From: Leucobacter muris
GTDB lineage: Bacteria; Actinomycetota; Actinomycetes; Actinomycetales; Microbacteriaceae
Reading direction: 5' to 3'
Length of the DNA: 64,000 nt
NCBI RefSeq assembly: GCF_004028235.1
Contig: NZ_CP035037.1
Coordinates: 186,001-250,000, forward strand
The notes under the pieces were generated by a model that was not told where the DNA came from, did no database searches, and saw only the letters and a program-made list of their open reading frames with translations. Below are positions 36,577 through 45,552 of the stretch, piece by piece. Within the stretch, counting starts at the first letter, position 1, and every line of letters starts with the position of its first letter. A program made the position numbers and the translations under genes.

Positions 36577-37446
36577 TCAGAGCCGGTAGTCGACGACGAC
36601 GGGCGCGTGATCCGACCATCGGGTGTCGTACGACGGGTAACGATCGACCCGGTAGTCGGCGACGCGCTCGCCGAGGGCGGGGGTGACGACGTGGTAGTCG
36701 ATGCGCCAGCCGGTGTCGTTGTCGAAGGCCTGGCCACGGTTCGACCACCAGCTGTAGGGGCCGTCGACCTCGCCGGCCCAGCGGCGGCCGACGTCGATCC
36801 AGCCGAAGCCGGGGCCCTCGGTGCCGTCGACGCCGACGACGGTCTCGCCGCGGGGGCCGAAGAAGCGGTCGAAGTAGGCGCGTTCGCGGGGCAGGAAGCC
36901 GGAGCGTTTGACGTTGCCGCGCCAGTTCTTGATGTCGAGTTCGCGGTGGCCGACGTTGAAGTCGCCCACGATGGCGACGTGCTCGCGCTCGTCGGCGAGC
37001 TCGTTCATGCGCACGCCCATGGCGTCGAGGAACGCCCACTTGGCGTCCTGGCGAGGGGTATCGACCTCGCCGGAGTGGGTGTAGTTGCTGATGACGGTGA
37101 GGGCGCCGTCGCCGAACGCGAAGTCGGCCTCGAGCCAGCGGCCGGACGACTGCACGGCCTCCTGCGCGTCGAGGGCGCCGAGGCCGACGCGGTGCCCGAG
37201 CGAGGGCACACGGCTGAGGATGGCGACGCCGGCGCGGCCCTTGATCTGGCAGGGGTCGTGCAGCACGTGCCAGCCCCCGGCATCGGCCGCGGCGACGAGT
37301 TTCGCGATGTCGGCGTCTGCGGCGCGCACCTCCTGCAGTGCGACGATGTCGGCGCCGGAGGCGTCGAGCCAGTCGCCCATGCCCTTGCGGAAGGCGGCAC
37401 GGATGCCGTTGACGTTGACGGATGCGACGCGCAGGAAGTCAGCCAT
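36577..37446 (-). CDS. Exonuclease III-family DNA repair nuclease (first paralogue)
   Basis: 289 residues from the ATG at 37446 (TAAAGT ends 7 nt before it). EEP-fold motifs: RVASVNVNGIRAAF, ADIVALQEVRA (metal Glu), SNYTHSG, VAIVGDFNVGH (Asp-Asn) and the final WSDHAPVVVDY (Asp-His). It should cut DNA at abasic sites and degrade 3' ends in base excision repair. The next upstream gene is a second member of the family with only moderate similarity, so they probably differ in substrate. Confidence 0.92.
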   Translation of the reverse strand: MADFLRVASVNVNGIRAAFRKGMGDWLDASGADIVALQEVRAADADIAKLVAAADAGGWHVLHDPCQIKGRAGVAILSRVPSLGHRVGLGALDAQEAVQSSGRWLEADFAFGDGALTVISNYTHSGEVDTPRQDAKWAFLDAMGVRMNELADEREHVAIVGDFNVGHRELDIKNWRGNVKRSGFLPRERAYFDRFFGPRGETVVGVDGTEGPGFGWIDVGRRWAGEVDGPYSWWSNRGQAFDNDTGWRIDYHVVTPALGERVADYRVDRYPSYDTRWSDHAPVVVDYRL

Positions 37447-37577
37447 GCGCTCCACTTTACCGCCGCTTCGGGGATGCCGGCCCCGGTGGGGGATCGGGCT
37501 TCGGTGAGAGGCTTTCGGCGGATCCGGTCTCGCCGAGGCAGGAGCCCGCGTGCCGGATCGGCTCCCAGCGGTCGCGG

Positions 37578-38456
37578 CTAGAACACCATGGGGCGGTCGT
37601 ACTCGTCTTCGAACGTGCCTCCGAGCAGCCCGGGATCGATCTCGCAGACCACGGGTACGTGGTCGCTGGGGGCGTCGCCCTTGCGCTCGTCGCGCTCGAT
37701 CGAGGCGCCGGTGACGGCGTCGGCGAAGGCTCGCGAGCCCATGATGAAGTCGATGCGCATGCCCTGGTTCTTGGGGAAGCGCCCGGCCTTGTAGTCCCAG
37801 AACGTGAAGCCCTCGGGGACGATCGGGCGTACGACGTCTTCGAGGTGGGGCGCGAACGCGGCGAACGCGGCGCGCTCCTCGGGGGAGACGTGGGTCGACT
37901 CGCCGACCGTGAAGGAGGGGTCGCCCATGTCGGCGTCGAGGGGCGCGATGTTCCAGTCGCCCATGAGGGCGAGGGGGAGGTCGGGATCGGCGTCGAGCCA
38001 CGACTCGGTCGCGCCGCGCAGGGCGTCGAGCCAGTTCAGCTTGTAGTCGAGGTGGGGATCGCCGAGGGCGCGCCCGTTGGGCACGTAGAGGCTCCAGAGG
38101 CGCAGGTCGCCGACCGTGACGCCCAAGGCCCGCGCTTCGAGCGGCAGACCGTTGGGCCCGATCCCCTGAATGTCCTCCTGCCCCTTCACGGGGTTGCCGA
38201 AGCCGGGCATCCCCTCGAACGAGCGTGCGACGTCGGTCATCTCATGGCGGCTCGCGAAGGCGACGCCGTTCCACTGGTTGAGGCCGTGGATCTCGAGCTG
38301 GTAGCCGGCCCGTTCGAAGGCCTCGACAGGGAACTGGTCGGGCCGGCACTTGATCTCCTGCATGGCGAGCACGTCGATATCCTCGCGCACGAGCCAGTCG
38401 GCGACGCGGCCGAAACGGGTGCGGATCGAGTTGACGTTCCAGGTGGCGATGCGCAT
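37578..38456 (-). CDS. xthA: Exodeoxyribonuclease III (second paralogue)
   Basis: 292 residues. Motifs: RIATWNVNSIRTR, DVLAMQEIKC, GLNQWNGVAFASR, SLYVPNGRALG, LALMGDWNIAPLD, MRIDFIMGS and SDHVPVVCE. This is the classical XthA-like subgroup. It acts on abasic sites and blocked 3' ends. TAGGCT ends 6 nt before the ATG (leaderless). The 131-bp gap to the first paralogue holds a weak own promoter for that gene. Confidence 0.94.
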   Translation of the reverse strand: MRIATWNVNSIRTRFGRVADWLVREDIDVLAMQEIKCRPDQFPVEAFERAGYQLEIHGLNQWNGVAFASRHEMTDVARSFEGMPGFGNPVKGQEDIQGIGPNGLPLEARALGVTVGDLRLWSLYVPNGRALGDPHLDYKLNWLDALRGATESWLDADPDLPLALMGDWNIAPLDADMGDPSFTVGESTHVSPEERAAFAAFAPHLEDVVRPIVPEGFTFWDYKAGRFPKNQGMRIDFIMGSRAFADAVTGASIERDERKGDAPSDHVPVVCEIDPGLLGGTFEDEYDRPMVF

Positions 38457-38601
38457 GGATCCAGCCTAGCGGGGGTGGAGTTCGCGCTCGGCCCCGCGGA
38501 ATTCCAAGGGGCCGCTCAGTCGCCTCCGGTACTTTAGAAGGCTTACGACGACCGAGTGCGCCCAAAAGAAGGGGGCGAGCTCGACGAAGACGGGAAGTTG
38601 C

Positions 38602-39969
38602 ATGGCCAAGAATCACGCTGCAGGCATTGGGTGTTCGAGTTTCGTGCGCCACGGGAAGCTGCGGCGTTCGAGCGGCTGGGCCAACGCCCTGCGCATCTTC
38701 CTGACCGCCGCGATCGTGGTCGCTCTCAGTGGCGTCGCCACCGTCGCCTACGCGGTGTGGGGGCTGGTGCAGGACGTGCGCACCGTCGACCTGGGTACGG
38801 AGGCGTCGGCCGAAGCGGTGGCTGCGGGCAGCCAGGCCTTCGACGGTGCGCTGACGATCCTGCTCGTGGGCTCCGACACGCGTGCCGGCCAGTCGTACCA
38901 GGACGGCGAGGAGGGCGAGCTCAACGACGTCAACCTCATGCTGCACGTCTCGGCCGACCACCAGAACGCCACCGTCGTGAGCTTCCCGCGCGATCTGATG
39001 GTGCCGTTCCCCAGCTGCCCCGGCCCCGACGGCGAAGAGGACTACTACTCCGCCATGAGCGAGCAGCAGCTCAACAGCGCCATGATGTACGGCGGCCTGC
39101 CCTGCGTGGCGCGGGTGATCTCCGAGCTCACGGGCATGGAGATCCCGAACGCGGGCCTCATCACCTTCGACGGCGTGATCGGCGTGTCCAACGCGCTGGG
39201 CGGCGTCGAGGTCTGCCTCGCGCAGCCGATCGTCGATCCCGCCACCGAACTCGACCTGCCGGCCGGAGAGGTGTCGCTGCAGGGCAAGGACGCGCTCCAG
39301 TTCCTGCGCACCCGGTACGGCGTCGGCGACGGCGGCGACACGAGCCGCATCAGCAACCAGCAGGTGTTCATGTCGGCGCTGGTGCGCAAGCTGCAGAGCT
39401 CGGAGACGCTCTCCGACCCCGTGAAGGTCTACAGCCTGGCGAAGGCGGGCGTCGACAACATGACGCTCTCGAGCAATATGGCGAGCGTGCAGTTCATGCA
39501 GCAGGTCGCGGGCACGGTGAAGGACATCGACCTCGACCGCATCAACTTCGTGCAGTACCCCACCTACACGCACCCCTATCAGGAGGGCCGCCTCACCCCG
39601 GATCGCGCCAGCGCCGACGCCCTGTTCGAGATCATCCAGAGCGGTCAGCCGTTCGAGGTCACGGGTGTGGGCAAGGCCGCGGTCGACCCGAACTCGGCCG
39701 GGGGCGAAGCCCCGGTCGAAGAGGCGCCCGCCGAGATCGATCCCGCGACGGGCCTGCCGATCGACCCGGCCACCGGCCTGCCGATCGATCCCGCGACCGG
39801 GTGGCCCATCGATCCCGAAACCGGGTGGCCCATCGACCCGTCTACGGGTGCGCCGACGGACCCCGCGACCATCGCCCCCGCAGAGGAGGGGCCGGTGCAG
39901 CTGCCGGAGAACATCACCGGGCAGCCTGCGAGCAAGCAGACCTGTTCGGGCGGCCGAACGGTCTTCTGA
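38602..39969 (+). CDS. LCP (LytR-CpsA-Psr) family wall-polymer ligase
   Basis: 455 residues. A basic N-terminal tail precedes one membrane helix (about 29-55), and the LCP domain lies outside the membrane. Key residues: the GSDTRAG motif, the NDVNLMLHVS segment, the VSFPRDLMVPFP loop with the conserved Arg-Asp, and QFLRTRYGVGDGGDTSRISNQQ with the Arg residues that hold the polyprenyl pyrophosphate. It should link teichoic acid-like or other glycopolymers to peptidoglycan. The tail (about 379-426) is six octapeptide repeats IDPxTGxP. GGGAAG precedes the ATG. Confidence 0.93.
   Translation: MAKNHAAGIGCSSFVRHGKLRRSSGWANALRIFLTAAIVVALSGVATVAYAVWGLVQDVRTVDLGTEASAEAVAAGSQAFDGALTILLVGSDTRAGQSYQDGEEGELNDVNLMLHVSADHQNATVVSFPRDLMVPFPSCPGPDGEEDYYSAMSEQQLNSAMMYGGLPCVARVISELTGMEIPNAGLITFDGVIGVSNALGGVEVCLAQPIVDPATELDLPAGEVSLQGKDALQFLRTRYGVGDGGDTSRISNQQVFMSALVRKLQSSETLSDPVKVYSLAKAGVDNMTLSSNMASVQFMQQVAGTVKDIDLDRINFVQYPTYTHPYQEGRLTPDRASADALFEIIQSGQPFEVTGVGKAAVDPNSAGGEAPVEEAPAEIDPATGLPIDPATGLPIDPATGWPIDPETGWPIDPSTGAPTDPATIAPAEEGPVQLPENITGQPASKQTCSGGRTVF
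39736..39879 (+). repeat. Six 24-bp units encoding the octapeptide repeat of the LCP protein
   Basis: Units start at 39736, 39760, 39784, 39808, 39832 and 39856 and encode IDPATGLP twice, IDPATGWP, IDPETGWP, IDPSTGAP and TDPATIAP. The gradual decay from first to last unit fits tandem duplication. It probably forms a wall-spanning spacer. Confidence 0.9.
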
Positions 39970-40078
39970 TCCGCCCGGGGTCTCGCGACACGCGAGCGGG
40001 ACGCGAGACCCCGACCTGATTTTTTATTTGCGTGAGAGTAGTGATATTCTCTAACGGTTGTCATCGCACGGTGGCTTC

Positions 40079-40150
<72 letters not shown>

Positions 40151-40180
40151 CTGACTCTGCTGGTCTTCGGATCAGAGTTT

Positions 40181-40257
40181 GGCTGAGTAGCTCAGCTGGT
40201 TAGAGCGCACGACTCATAATCGTGAGGTCGCGGGATCGAGCCCCGCCTCAGCTACCA
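40181..40257 (+). tRNA. tRNA-Met, elongator type (anticodon CAT)
   Basis: 77 nt including an encoded CCA. Acceptor GGCTGAG/CTCAGCT contains a first-pair G-U. The anticodon stem is CACGA/TCGTG with loop CTCATAA (CAT at 40215-40217). Initiator-specific GGG/CCC pairs are absent in the anticodon stem, so this is an elongator or Ile2-type tRNA. It lies 30 bp after tRNA-Thr. Confidence 0.95.
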
Positions 40258-40265
40258 GAGTCACA

Positions 40266-40293
40266 CAAAGCCCCTGGTCTTCCGGGGGTTTTG
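40266..40293 (+). terminator. Terminator after the tRNA pair
   Basis: CAAAGCCCC-TGGTCTTCC-GGGGGTTTTG forms an imperfect GC stem running into TTTT, right after tRNA-Met. Confidence 0.65.
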
Positions 40294-40332
40294 CTGTATC
40301 TGCCGCGCATCCGCCGTTGCCGTGAAGCGGGT

Positions 40333-41003
40333 TCAGGCCGAGGCCTTCTCTGCTCGGCTGCTCTCGGTCTCGGCGATCCGAGCGCTCCGACGGCCGAGCA
40401 CGGGGCTCACGACGAGCAGGGCGAGCCAGGTGGCCTTGCCCCAGTCCGCGTCAACCAGGAACGCGACGGGGATCGACAGGACGAAGACGAGGATCTGCGC
40501 GCACGCGTCGATGCGCTGCGCGCGCCTCACCGGTCTTGCCACCGGGGGCTCGATCAGGCCCCGGGCGTGGCCGATCTCGCGGGTGACGAGCAGCGACGCC
40601 AGCGCGAGCGCCACGTTCGCGGCGTACAGTGCGGTCGGCAGGGGCAGCTCGCTGGTCTCGGCGTCGCTGATCCCTGCGTGGTGAAGGGCATCAGCACGAT
40701 CAGCAGGGCGGTGACGAGATTCGCTGCGATGGCCGCGCCATCGAGCGCGCCGAACTCGCTGAGCAGCGAGGTGTTGCGGCTCCAGAAGACCGCGATCACG
40801 ACGAAACTGATGAGGAAGCCAGTGAGCTGACCGGCGAGACCGCTGGAGAGCAGGGCGTCGAGATCGCGCCACGCGGAGGCCGGGGGCATGTCGAGGTTCG
40901 CGATCAGCAGTGTGATCGCGAAGCCGTAGATGGCGTCGAAGAACGACAGCCCTCGATCGAACTCCGATCGCTCCCGGCCGAACACGCTGCGCTTCTGGGT
41001 CAC
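40333..41003 (-). pseudogene. TMEM175-family potassium channel-like protein, one-base frameshift
   Basis: From the GTG at 41003 the frame reads FDRGLSFFDAIYGFAITLLIANLD, the first helix with an R-x(2)-FxDAxxAFAxTLL type motif of TMEM175 channels, and continues to VLMPFTTQG. At the GGG run (40674-40672 on +) it shifts, and the other frame continues ISDAETSELPLPTALYAANVAL to the end. One extra G restores about 223 residues. Real decay or an assembly indel are both possible. A second, intact TMEM175 gene lies at 59989. Confidence 0.8.
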
Positions 41004-41070
41004 AGTCGCATTGTGCTGCACGCGCGGGCCCGCGGCAAGCGGGACGGGCGCCCGTGCAGCGGCGTCGTGC

Positions 41071-41544
41071 TCATGAGGCGAGCGCCCCGAAGAGCGTGTA
41101 CCCGGCCAGGACGAGCACCGCGATTCCGACGAGCAGATCGGTCCAGGTGGCGAGCGACTCTCGGGGCTCCTTGCCCTTCTTCGCGACGTGGAGCAGCCCG
41201 GCGAGCAGCAGGAACACGCCGCCGGCGAGCCCCGCCGGAACGGCCCATCCCGGAACGAGCGCGAACAGCCCCGCGAGGCCCATCCCGACATTGGCGGTGC
41301 CGAGCTCTCGCGTCAGCTGCGTCTCCTGCGGGCTCGGCGCCGCAGCGCCGAGAATCTCCGATGTCGGCCCTCTGCCGGAAAGCTGCGCCGCTCCGGCGAC
41401 CAGCAGTCGCGTGCCGACACCCCAGAACACCCACCACTTGCCGAAGACCAGCACGGGATCTCCGCCTGCGGCGGCGAGTTCGACGATCCCAGAGGCGACC
41501 GGCAGCACCAGGGTCTGCGCGATGACGAGAACGAAGTAGCCCAT
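41071..41544 (-). CDS. Small membrane protein of unknown function
   Basis: 157 residues with about four hydrophobic segments (1-20, 30-50, 85-110, 130-155). It begins MGYFVLVIAQTLVLPVASGI and has VLVFGKWWVFWGVGTRLLVAGAAQ. I recall similar actinobacterial proteins under a DUF name (DUF6790) but am not certain. GGGAGG stands 8 nt before the ATG. It lies next to the frameshifted TMEM175 gene; no operon partner gives a clue. Confidence 0.7.
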   Translation of the reverse strand: MGYFVLVIAQTLVLPVASGIVELAAAGGDPVLVFGKWWVFWGVGTRLLVAGAAQLSGRGPTSEILGAAAPSPQETQLTRELGTANVGMGLAGLFALVPGWAVPAGLAGGVFLLLAGLLHVAKKGKEPRESLATWTDLLVGIAVLVLAGYTLFGALAS

Positions 41545-41752
41545 GAGCGAGGGCCTCCCGAATGCTCAGAGGGGGCAGGCTCAACCCGGTGAATGGTCCC
41601 GTCCCGCCGAAACTCGAGAAACCGCGTGAGATCGCGGCTCTCGTGGCATCATCCTACTGAGCGGCACCGGGCATCACCAGGCCTGGTCTCGGATCCTGCG
41701 TGCTCCGCTGAGCGATCCTGATCCCGCCGCGCAGCCAGTGCTCCGTCTCGCG

Positions 41753-43015
41753 TTACCAGCCGAAGAGCTCGGAGGGGTGGGTGAGCCGCCACCACAGGTC
41801 GGGTTCGACGACCTCGGCGGTAGCGATCACCGCGATGCTCTGGGCGGCGCTCGGAGCATCGACCTCCACCGAGCCCACCTCGGCGCCCGCCTCGCCCAGC
41901 GAACCGGCATCGAGTGCGGCGCTGCGCCGGGCGCTCTCCCCCGGAAGCAGCGTGACGGCGGCGCCCCGCTCGGCGACGAGCGGGATCCGCGTTCCATCGA
42001 CGGTCACCGCCTCACCGATCACCGCGCCCTCTTCCAGGATCGGTGCGATCCCGGGCAGTGCGTCGAGGGCGGCGAGCATGTCGCGGCCCGACTGCGCGCG
42101 GGCCTCTGTCGAGTCGCGCCCCAGCGTCACCGACATCTGCACGACATCGCGCCCGACCACGTCGACCTGCTGGGCCACGGCGAAGTTGAAGCCGGCCATC
42201 GATGAGCGGCCGGTCTTCACGCCGACGATCCCGGGCATCTCGGTGAGCAGCGGGTTCGTGTTCTCGATGAGGCCCACGCCCCACGGCATCTCGGCCGAGG
42301 GCAGTCGGGTGAACTCGGCGAGCGCCGGGTTCTGGAGCACGAGGCGGGCGATGCGCAGCACATCGGGGGCGCTCGCCATGTTCCCCTCGTCCATGCCCGT
42401 CGGCTCGACGAACTGCAGCGACTCGATGCCGTGCCGCTGCTTCCAGTCGTCGACCGCGGCGAGAAAGGCGTCGTCGTCGCCGAACGTCCAGCGGGCGTAC
42501 GCGGCGGCGTAGTCGTTGGCCGAGGGCAGGAAGATGAACTGCAGCATCTGGCGCAGCGTGATCTCGGTGCCGACAGGGATCGGGTAGGCGACGCCGTCGA
42601 GCGCGAGGTAGCCGTCCTGCCGCTCGCGATCCGCGTCCGTCCACACGTAGACGGGCCCGTCCGATCCAAGCTCGATCGGCTGCACCTCCGCGCACACGAG
42701 CACCGTCACCAGCTTGGAGATGCTCGCGAGCGGATACGCGGTCGCGTCGTTCGCCCACACCTCGTCCTCGTGCAGGTAGCCGATCGCCGTCGGCAGGTGC
42801 TGCGCGTCGACTGCGGCCTGCGCCGCCGCGGCGTCGCCCGCCATGAGAGCGCCCTCACCGCCCTCGGCGAAGTCGGGACTCGTCTCGATCGTCGGCGCCG
42901 GGAGCGGGGCGAGCGCGCACGCCGCCGTGTAGCCGCCCGCGGCGAGCGCGGCGACGACGAACACGGACAGGGCGGCGATGAGGGCGCGGCGGCCTCGCGG
43001 GCGGGAGCGGTTCAC
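41753..43015 (-). CDS. D-alanyl-D-alanine carboxypeptidase (PBP5-like)
   Basis: 420 residues. A basic N-terminus and one hydrophobic helix (about 11-32) anchor or secrete the protein. Penicillin-binding motifs: S98-I-S-K101, S165-A-N167 and K267-T-G269. It trims the terminal D-Ala from peptidoglycan stem peptides outside the membrane. The GTG start follows TACGCT by 7 nt (leaderless). The 289-bp gap to the divergent thiolase gene holds both promoters and nothing else I can identify. Confidence 0.93.
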   Translation of the reverse strand: MNRSRPRGRRALIAALSVFVVAALAAGGYTAACALAPLPAPTIETSPDFAEGGEGALMAGDAAAAQAAVDAQHLPTAIGYLHEDEVWANDATAYPLASISKLVTVLVCAEVQPIELGSDGPVYVWTDADRERQDGYLALDGVAYPIPVGTEITLRQMLQFIFLPSANDYAAAYARWTFGDDDAFLAAVDDWKQRHGIESLQFVEPTGMDEGNMASAPDVLRIARLVLQNPALAEFTRLPSAEMPWGVGLIENTNPLLTEMPGIVGVKTGRSSMAGFNFAVAQQVDVVGRDVVQMSVTLGRDSTEARAQSGRDMLAALDALPGIAPILEEGAVIGEAVTVDGTRIPLVAERGAAVTLLPGESARRSAALDAGSLGEAGAEVGSVEVDAPSAAQSIAVIATAEVVEPDLWWRLTHPSELFGW

Positions 43016-43304
43016 GCCTTCCAGCGTACGCGGCGGCGGCGCCGGTCACGCGCCCGCGGGTCGCGGGGTCGCTCGCGGATCGGCTGTCGTGGCGACGCGC
43101 GGCCACGAGCGACGCCGCTCTCGAGCGAAGGAAAGGAATGACTGAGATCTGGAACGGCGGCGACCGTGCACAGCGATCGCTGCGGCGACTGTGCCGAGAG
43201 GACGGGTGCCGCCGCGGCGGATCGGGCAGAATGGCCGTGACGGATCGCGCCGCCGCGATCCGGCCCACCGCCCGTCGCACCCGTCGCACCCCAGGAGGTC
43301 TCCC

Positions 43305-44489
43305 GTGACCGCTCCCAACTCCGCTCTGATCGCCGGCTACGCCCGCACGCCGTTCACCCGTTTCACCGGTCAGCTGGCCGCTCAGCCGGCGACGGTGCTC
43401 GGCGCTCACGCGGTGCGCGCCGCCCTGTCGCGGGCGGGGATCGCCGCCGAGCAGGTGGATGCGGTGGTCGCGGGCCAGGTGCTGCAGGCGGGTGCGGGGC
43501 AGAACCCGGCGCGTCAGACGGCGGTGGGGGCGGGGATCCCGATGAGCGTCCCAGCGATCACCCTCAACGCGGTGTGCCTGTCGGGCGCCGAGGCGGTCGC
43601 GCAGGCGGCCCGACTGATCGCGTCGGGCGAGGCCGAGGTGGTGGTGGCGGTGGGGCAGGAGTCGATGTCGCTCGCGCCGCACGTCATCCCGCTGCGGGCG
43701 GGCACGAAGTACGGTCCGGCGCAGCTGGTCGACACCGCGGATCACGACGGGTTGAGCGACGCGTTCGACCAGGTCGCGATGGGTGCGCTCACCGAAGACG
43801 GCAACGCCCCGCTCGGCCTGACGCGCGAGGAGCAGGACGCCTTCGCTGCGGAGTCGCATCGTCGCGCGGCCGAGTCGGGCGAGTTCTTCGCGGGTGAGAT
43901 CGACCCGTTCACCGTCGTCTCGCGGCGCGGCGACACCGTCGTCGCCGAGGATGACGGGATCCGAGCCGGCACCACCGTCGAGACCCTCGCGGGTCTGCGG
44001 CCGGCGTTTGCGAAGGACGGCACGATCACGGCGGGCAACGCGTCGCAGATCACCGACGGCGCCGCGGCGCTGGTGCTCGTGAGCGAGGCCGCCGCGCAGC
44101 GTCTCGGCGTCTCGCCGGTGGCGCGCGTCGAGGCGACCGCGTTCGTCGCGGGCCCGGATACGCACCTGCACTCGCAGCCGGCGCGCGCGATCAGCGCGGC
44201 GCTCGCGAAGCTCGAAGGTGCATCGGTCGAGGATCTGCGGGCGGTCGAGATCAACGAGGCGTTCGCGGCCGTGGGGGTGCAGTCGGCGCGCGAGCTGGGG
44301 CTGGATGCCGCGGTCGTGAACCGTCACGGCGGTGCGATCGCGCTGGGGCACCCGATCGGCGCGTCGGGCGCGCGAATCGTGGGCACGCTCGCGCGGCAGC
44401 TCGCCGAGCTCGGCAGCGGCTCGCTGGGCGCGGTCGGCATCTGCGGCGGCGGCGGCCAGGGCAGCGCCGTCGTGCTCCGCGCCGTGTGA
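43305..44489 (+). CDS. Acetyl-CoA C-acyltransferase (thiolase)
   Basis: 394 residues from the GTG at 43305 with AGGAGG six bases upstream; an in-frame ATG at 43191 adds residues without family character. Catalytic residues: C91 (LNAVCLSGAEA), the His of GHPIGASGAR and the second Cys in GICGGGGQG. The enzyme cleaves or forms acetoacetyl-CoA or longer 3-ketoacyl-CoA. No other fatty-acid or polyhydroxybutyrate genes lie nearby, so the pathway remains open. Confidence 0.93.
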   Translation: MTAPNSALIAGYARTPFTRFTGQLAAQPATVLGAHAVRAALSRAGIAAEQVDAVVAGQVLQAGAGQNPARQTAVGAGIPMSVPAITLNAVCLSGAEAVAQAARLIASGEAEVVVAVGQESMSLAPHVIPLRAGTKYGPAQLVDTADHDGLSDAFDQVAMGALTEDGNAPLGLTREEQDAFAAESHRRAAESGEFFAGEIDPFTVVSRRGDTVVAEDDGIRAGTTVETLAGLRPAFAKDGTITAGNASQITDGAAALVLVSEAAAQRLGVSPVARVEATAFVAGPDTHLHSQPARAISAALAKLEGASVEDLRAVEINEAFAAVGVQSARELGLDAAVVNRHGGAIALGHPIGASGARIVGTLARQLAELGSGSLGAVGICGGGGQGSAVVLRAV

Positions 44490-44508
44490 GCCGAGGCCGG
44501 ATGGATCG

Positions 44509-45546
44509 ATGAGGGCGCTCCTCGTCAGGCTCTTCACGCTGCCGCCGGGCCCGGCTCCCCGGTTCTGGATCGCCGTGCGTGCGGCGGTCTCGATCGGCGC
44601 GCCGTTCGGGGTGCTCGTGCTGCTCGGGCACGAGGACATCGGCCTGCAGACCGCGGCCGGCGCGTTCGTGGCGCTGTTCTTCGCGTCGGCGGGGGCCGTG
44701 GAGCGCGCGAAGGCGCTGCCCGTCGTGGGCGGTGCGCTCTTCGTCTGCTCCGCGCTCGGGGCCGTGCTCTCGCCGTGGCCGTGGCTGCTGGCCGCGGGGC
44801 TCGTGGCCGTGGCGGTGGTCGCGAGCGCCTGCTGCTTCGCCTACCGCGTGGGCCCGCCCGGCCCGGTCTTCCTCGTGCTGAGCTACGGGCTCGCGGCGAA
44901 CATCACCGGCGTCGTCGACGGCGAGCGGATCACCGACCCGCTGCCGTTCCTCGCCGCGGTGGCGGGGGGGGGATCGCTCTTCTCGTACCTCGTCGCGCTG
45001 GCGCCGCTGCTGCTGCGGAGCGAGCGGCGGCGGCCGGCCCGGACGCTGCGGCAGCTGATGCCGGGTCCGTGGCTCGGCCCGGGTGAGCGGCGGCTGATCC
45101 TGCGCATCGCGGTCGTCTCGGCGCTCGGCGCGCTCGTGAGCATGGTGCTGCTCGATCCGCACCGGGCGTACTGGACGGTCTCGGCCGGTGTCGCCGTGGT
45201 GGGTCTCACCCCCTCGCGCGGCTACTCGCTGGGCAGGGGCCTGCACCGCACGGTCGGCACGCTGCTCGGCGCGGGGCTCGCGGTTGTGCTGGCGCCGGTC
45301 GCGGCGAACCCGCTGCTGCTCGTCGCGCTGCTGATGCTGCTGCAGTTCGGGATCGAGCTCGTCGTGGTGCGCAACTACGCGCTCGCACTGGTGTTCATCA
45401 CGCCGCTCGTGCTGCTCATCACGGCCGCTGCGACCGGCACCGTCGACGTGGCCGGAGCGGCCTGGGAGCGGCTGCTCGACACGATGGTCGGCTCGGCGCT
45501 CGCGATCCTCACCGGCCTGCTCCACCGCCGCGAGCCGGCGGGGTGA
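44509..45546 (+). CDS. FUSC-family membrane protein
   Basis: 345 residues with about ten hydrophobic segments in two sets of five: one at 15-140 and one at 185-335. The second set has VSMVLLDPHRAYWTVSAGVAVV and LHRTVGTLLGAGLAVV, the usual FUSC (fusaric acid resistance-like, aromatic acid exporter) signature. It may export aromatic acids; the substrate is unknown. It starts 19 bp after the thiolase stop and is probably co-transcribed. Confidence 0.82.
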   Translation: MRALLVRLFTLPPGPAPRFWIAVRAAVSIGAPFGVLVLLGHEDIGLQTAAGAFVALFFASAGAVERAKALPVVGGALFVCSALGAVLSPWPWLLAAGLVAVAVVASACCFAYRVGPPGPVFLVLSYGLAANITGVVDGERITDPLPFLAAVAGGGSLFSYLVALAPLLLRSERRRPARTLRQLMPGPWLGPGERRLILRIAVVSALGALVSMVLLDPHRAYWTVSAGVAVVGLTPSRGYSLGRGLHRTVGTLLGAGLAVVLAPVAANPLLLVALLMLLQFGIELVVVRNYALALVFITPLVLLITAAATGTVDVAGAAWERLLDTMVGSALAILTGLLHRREPAG

Positions 45547-45552
45547 GCCGCA

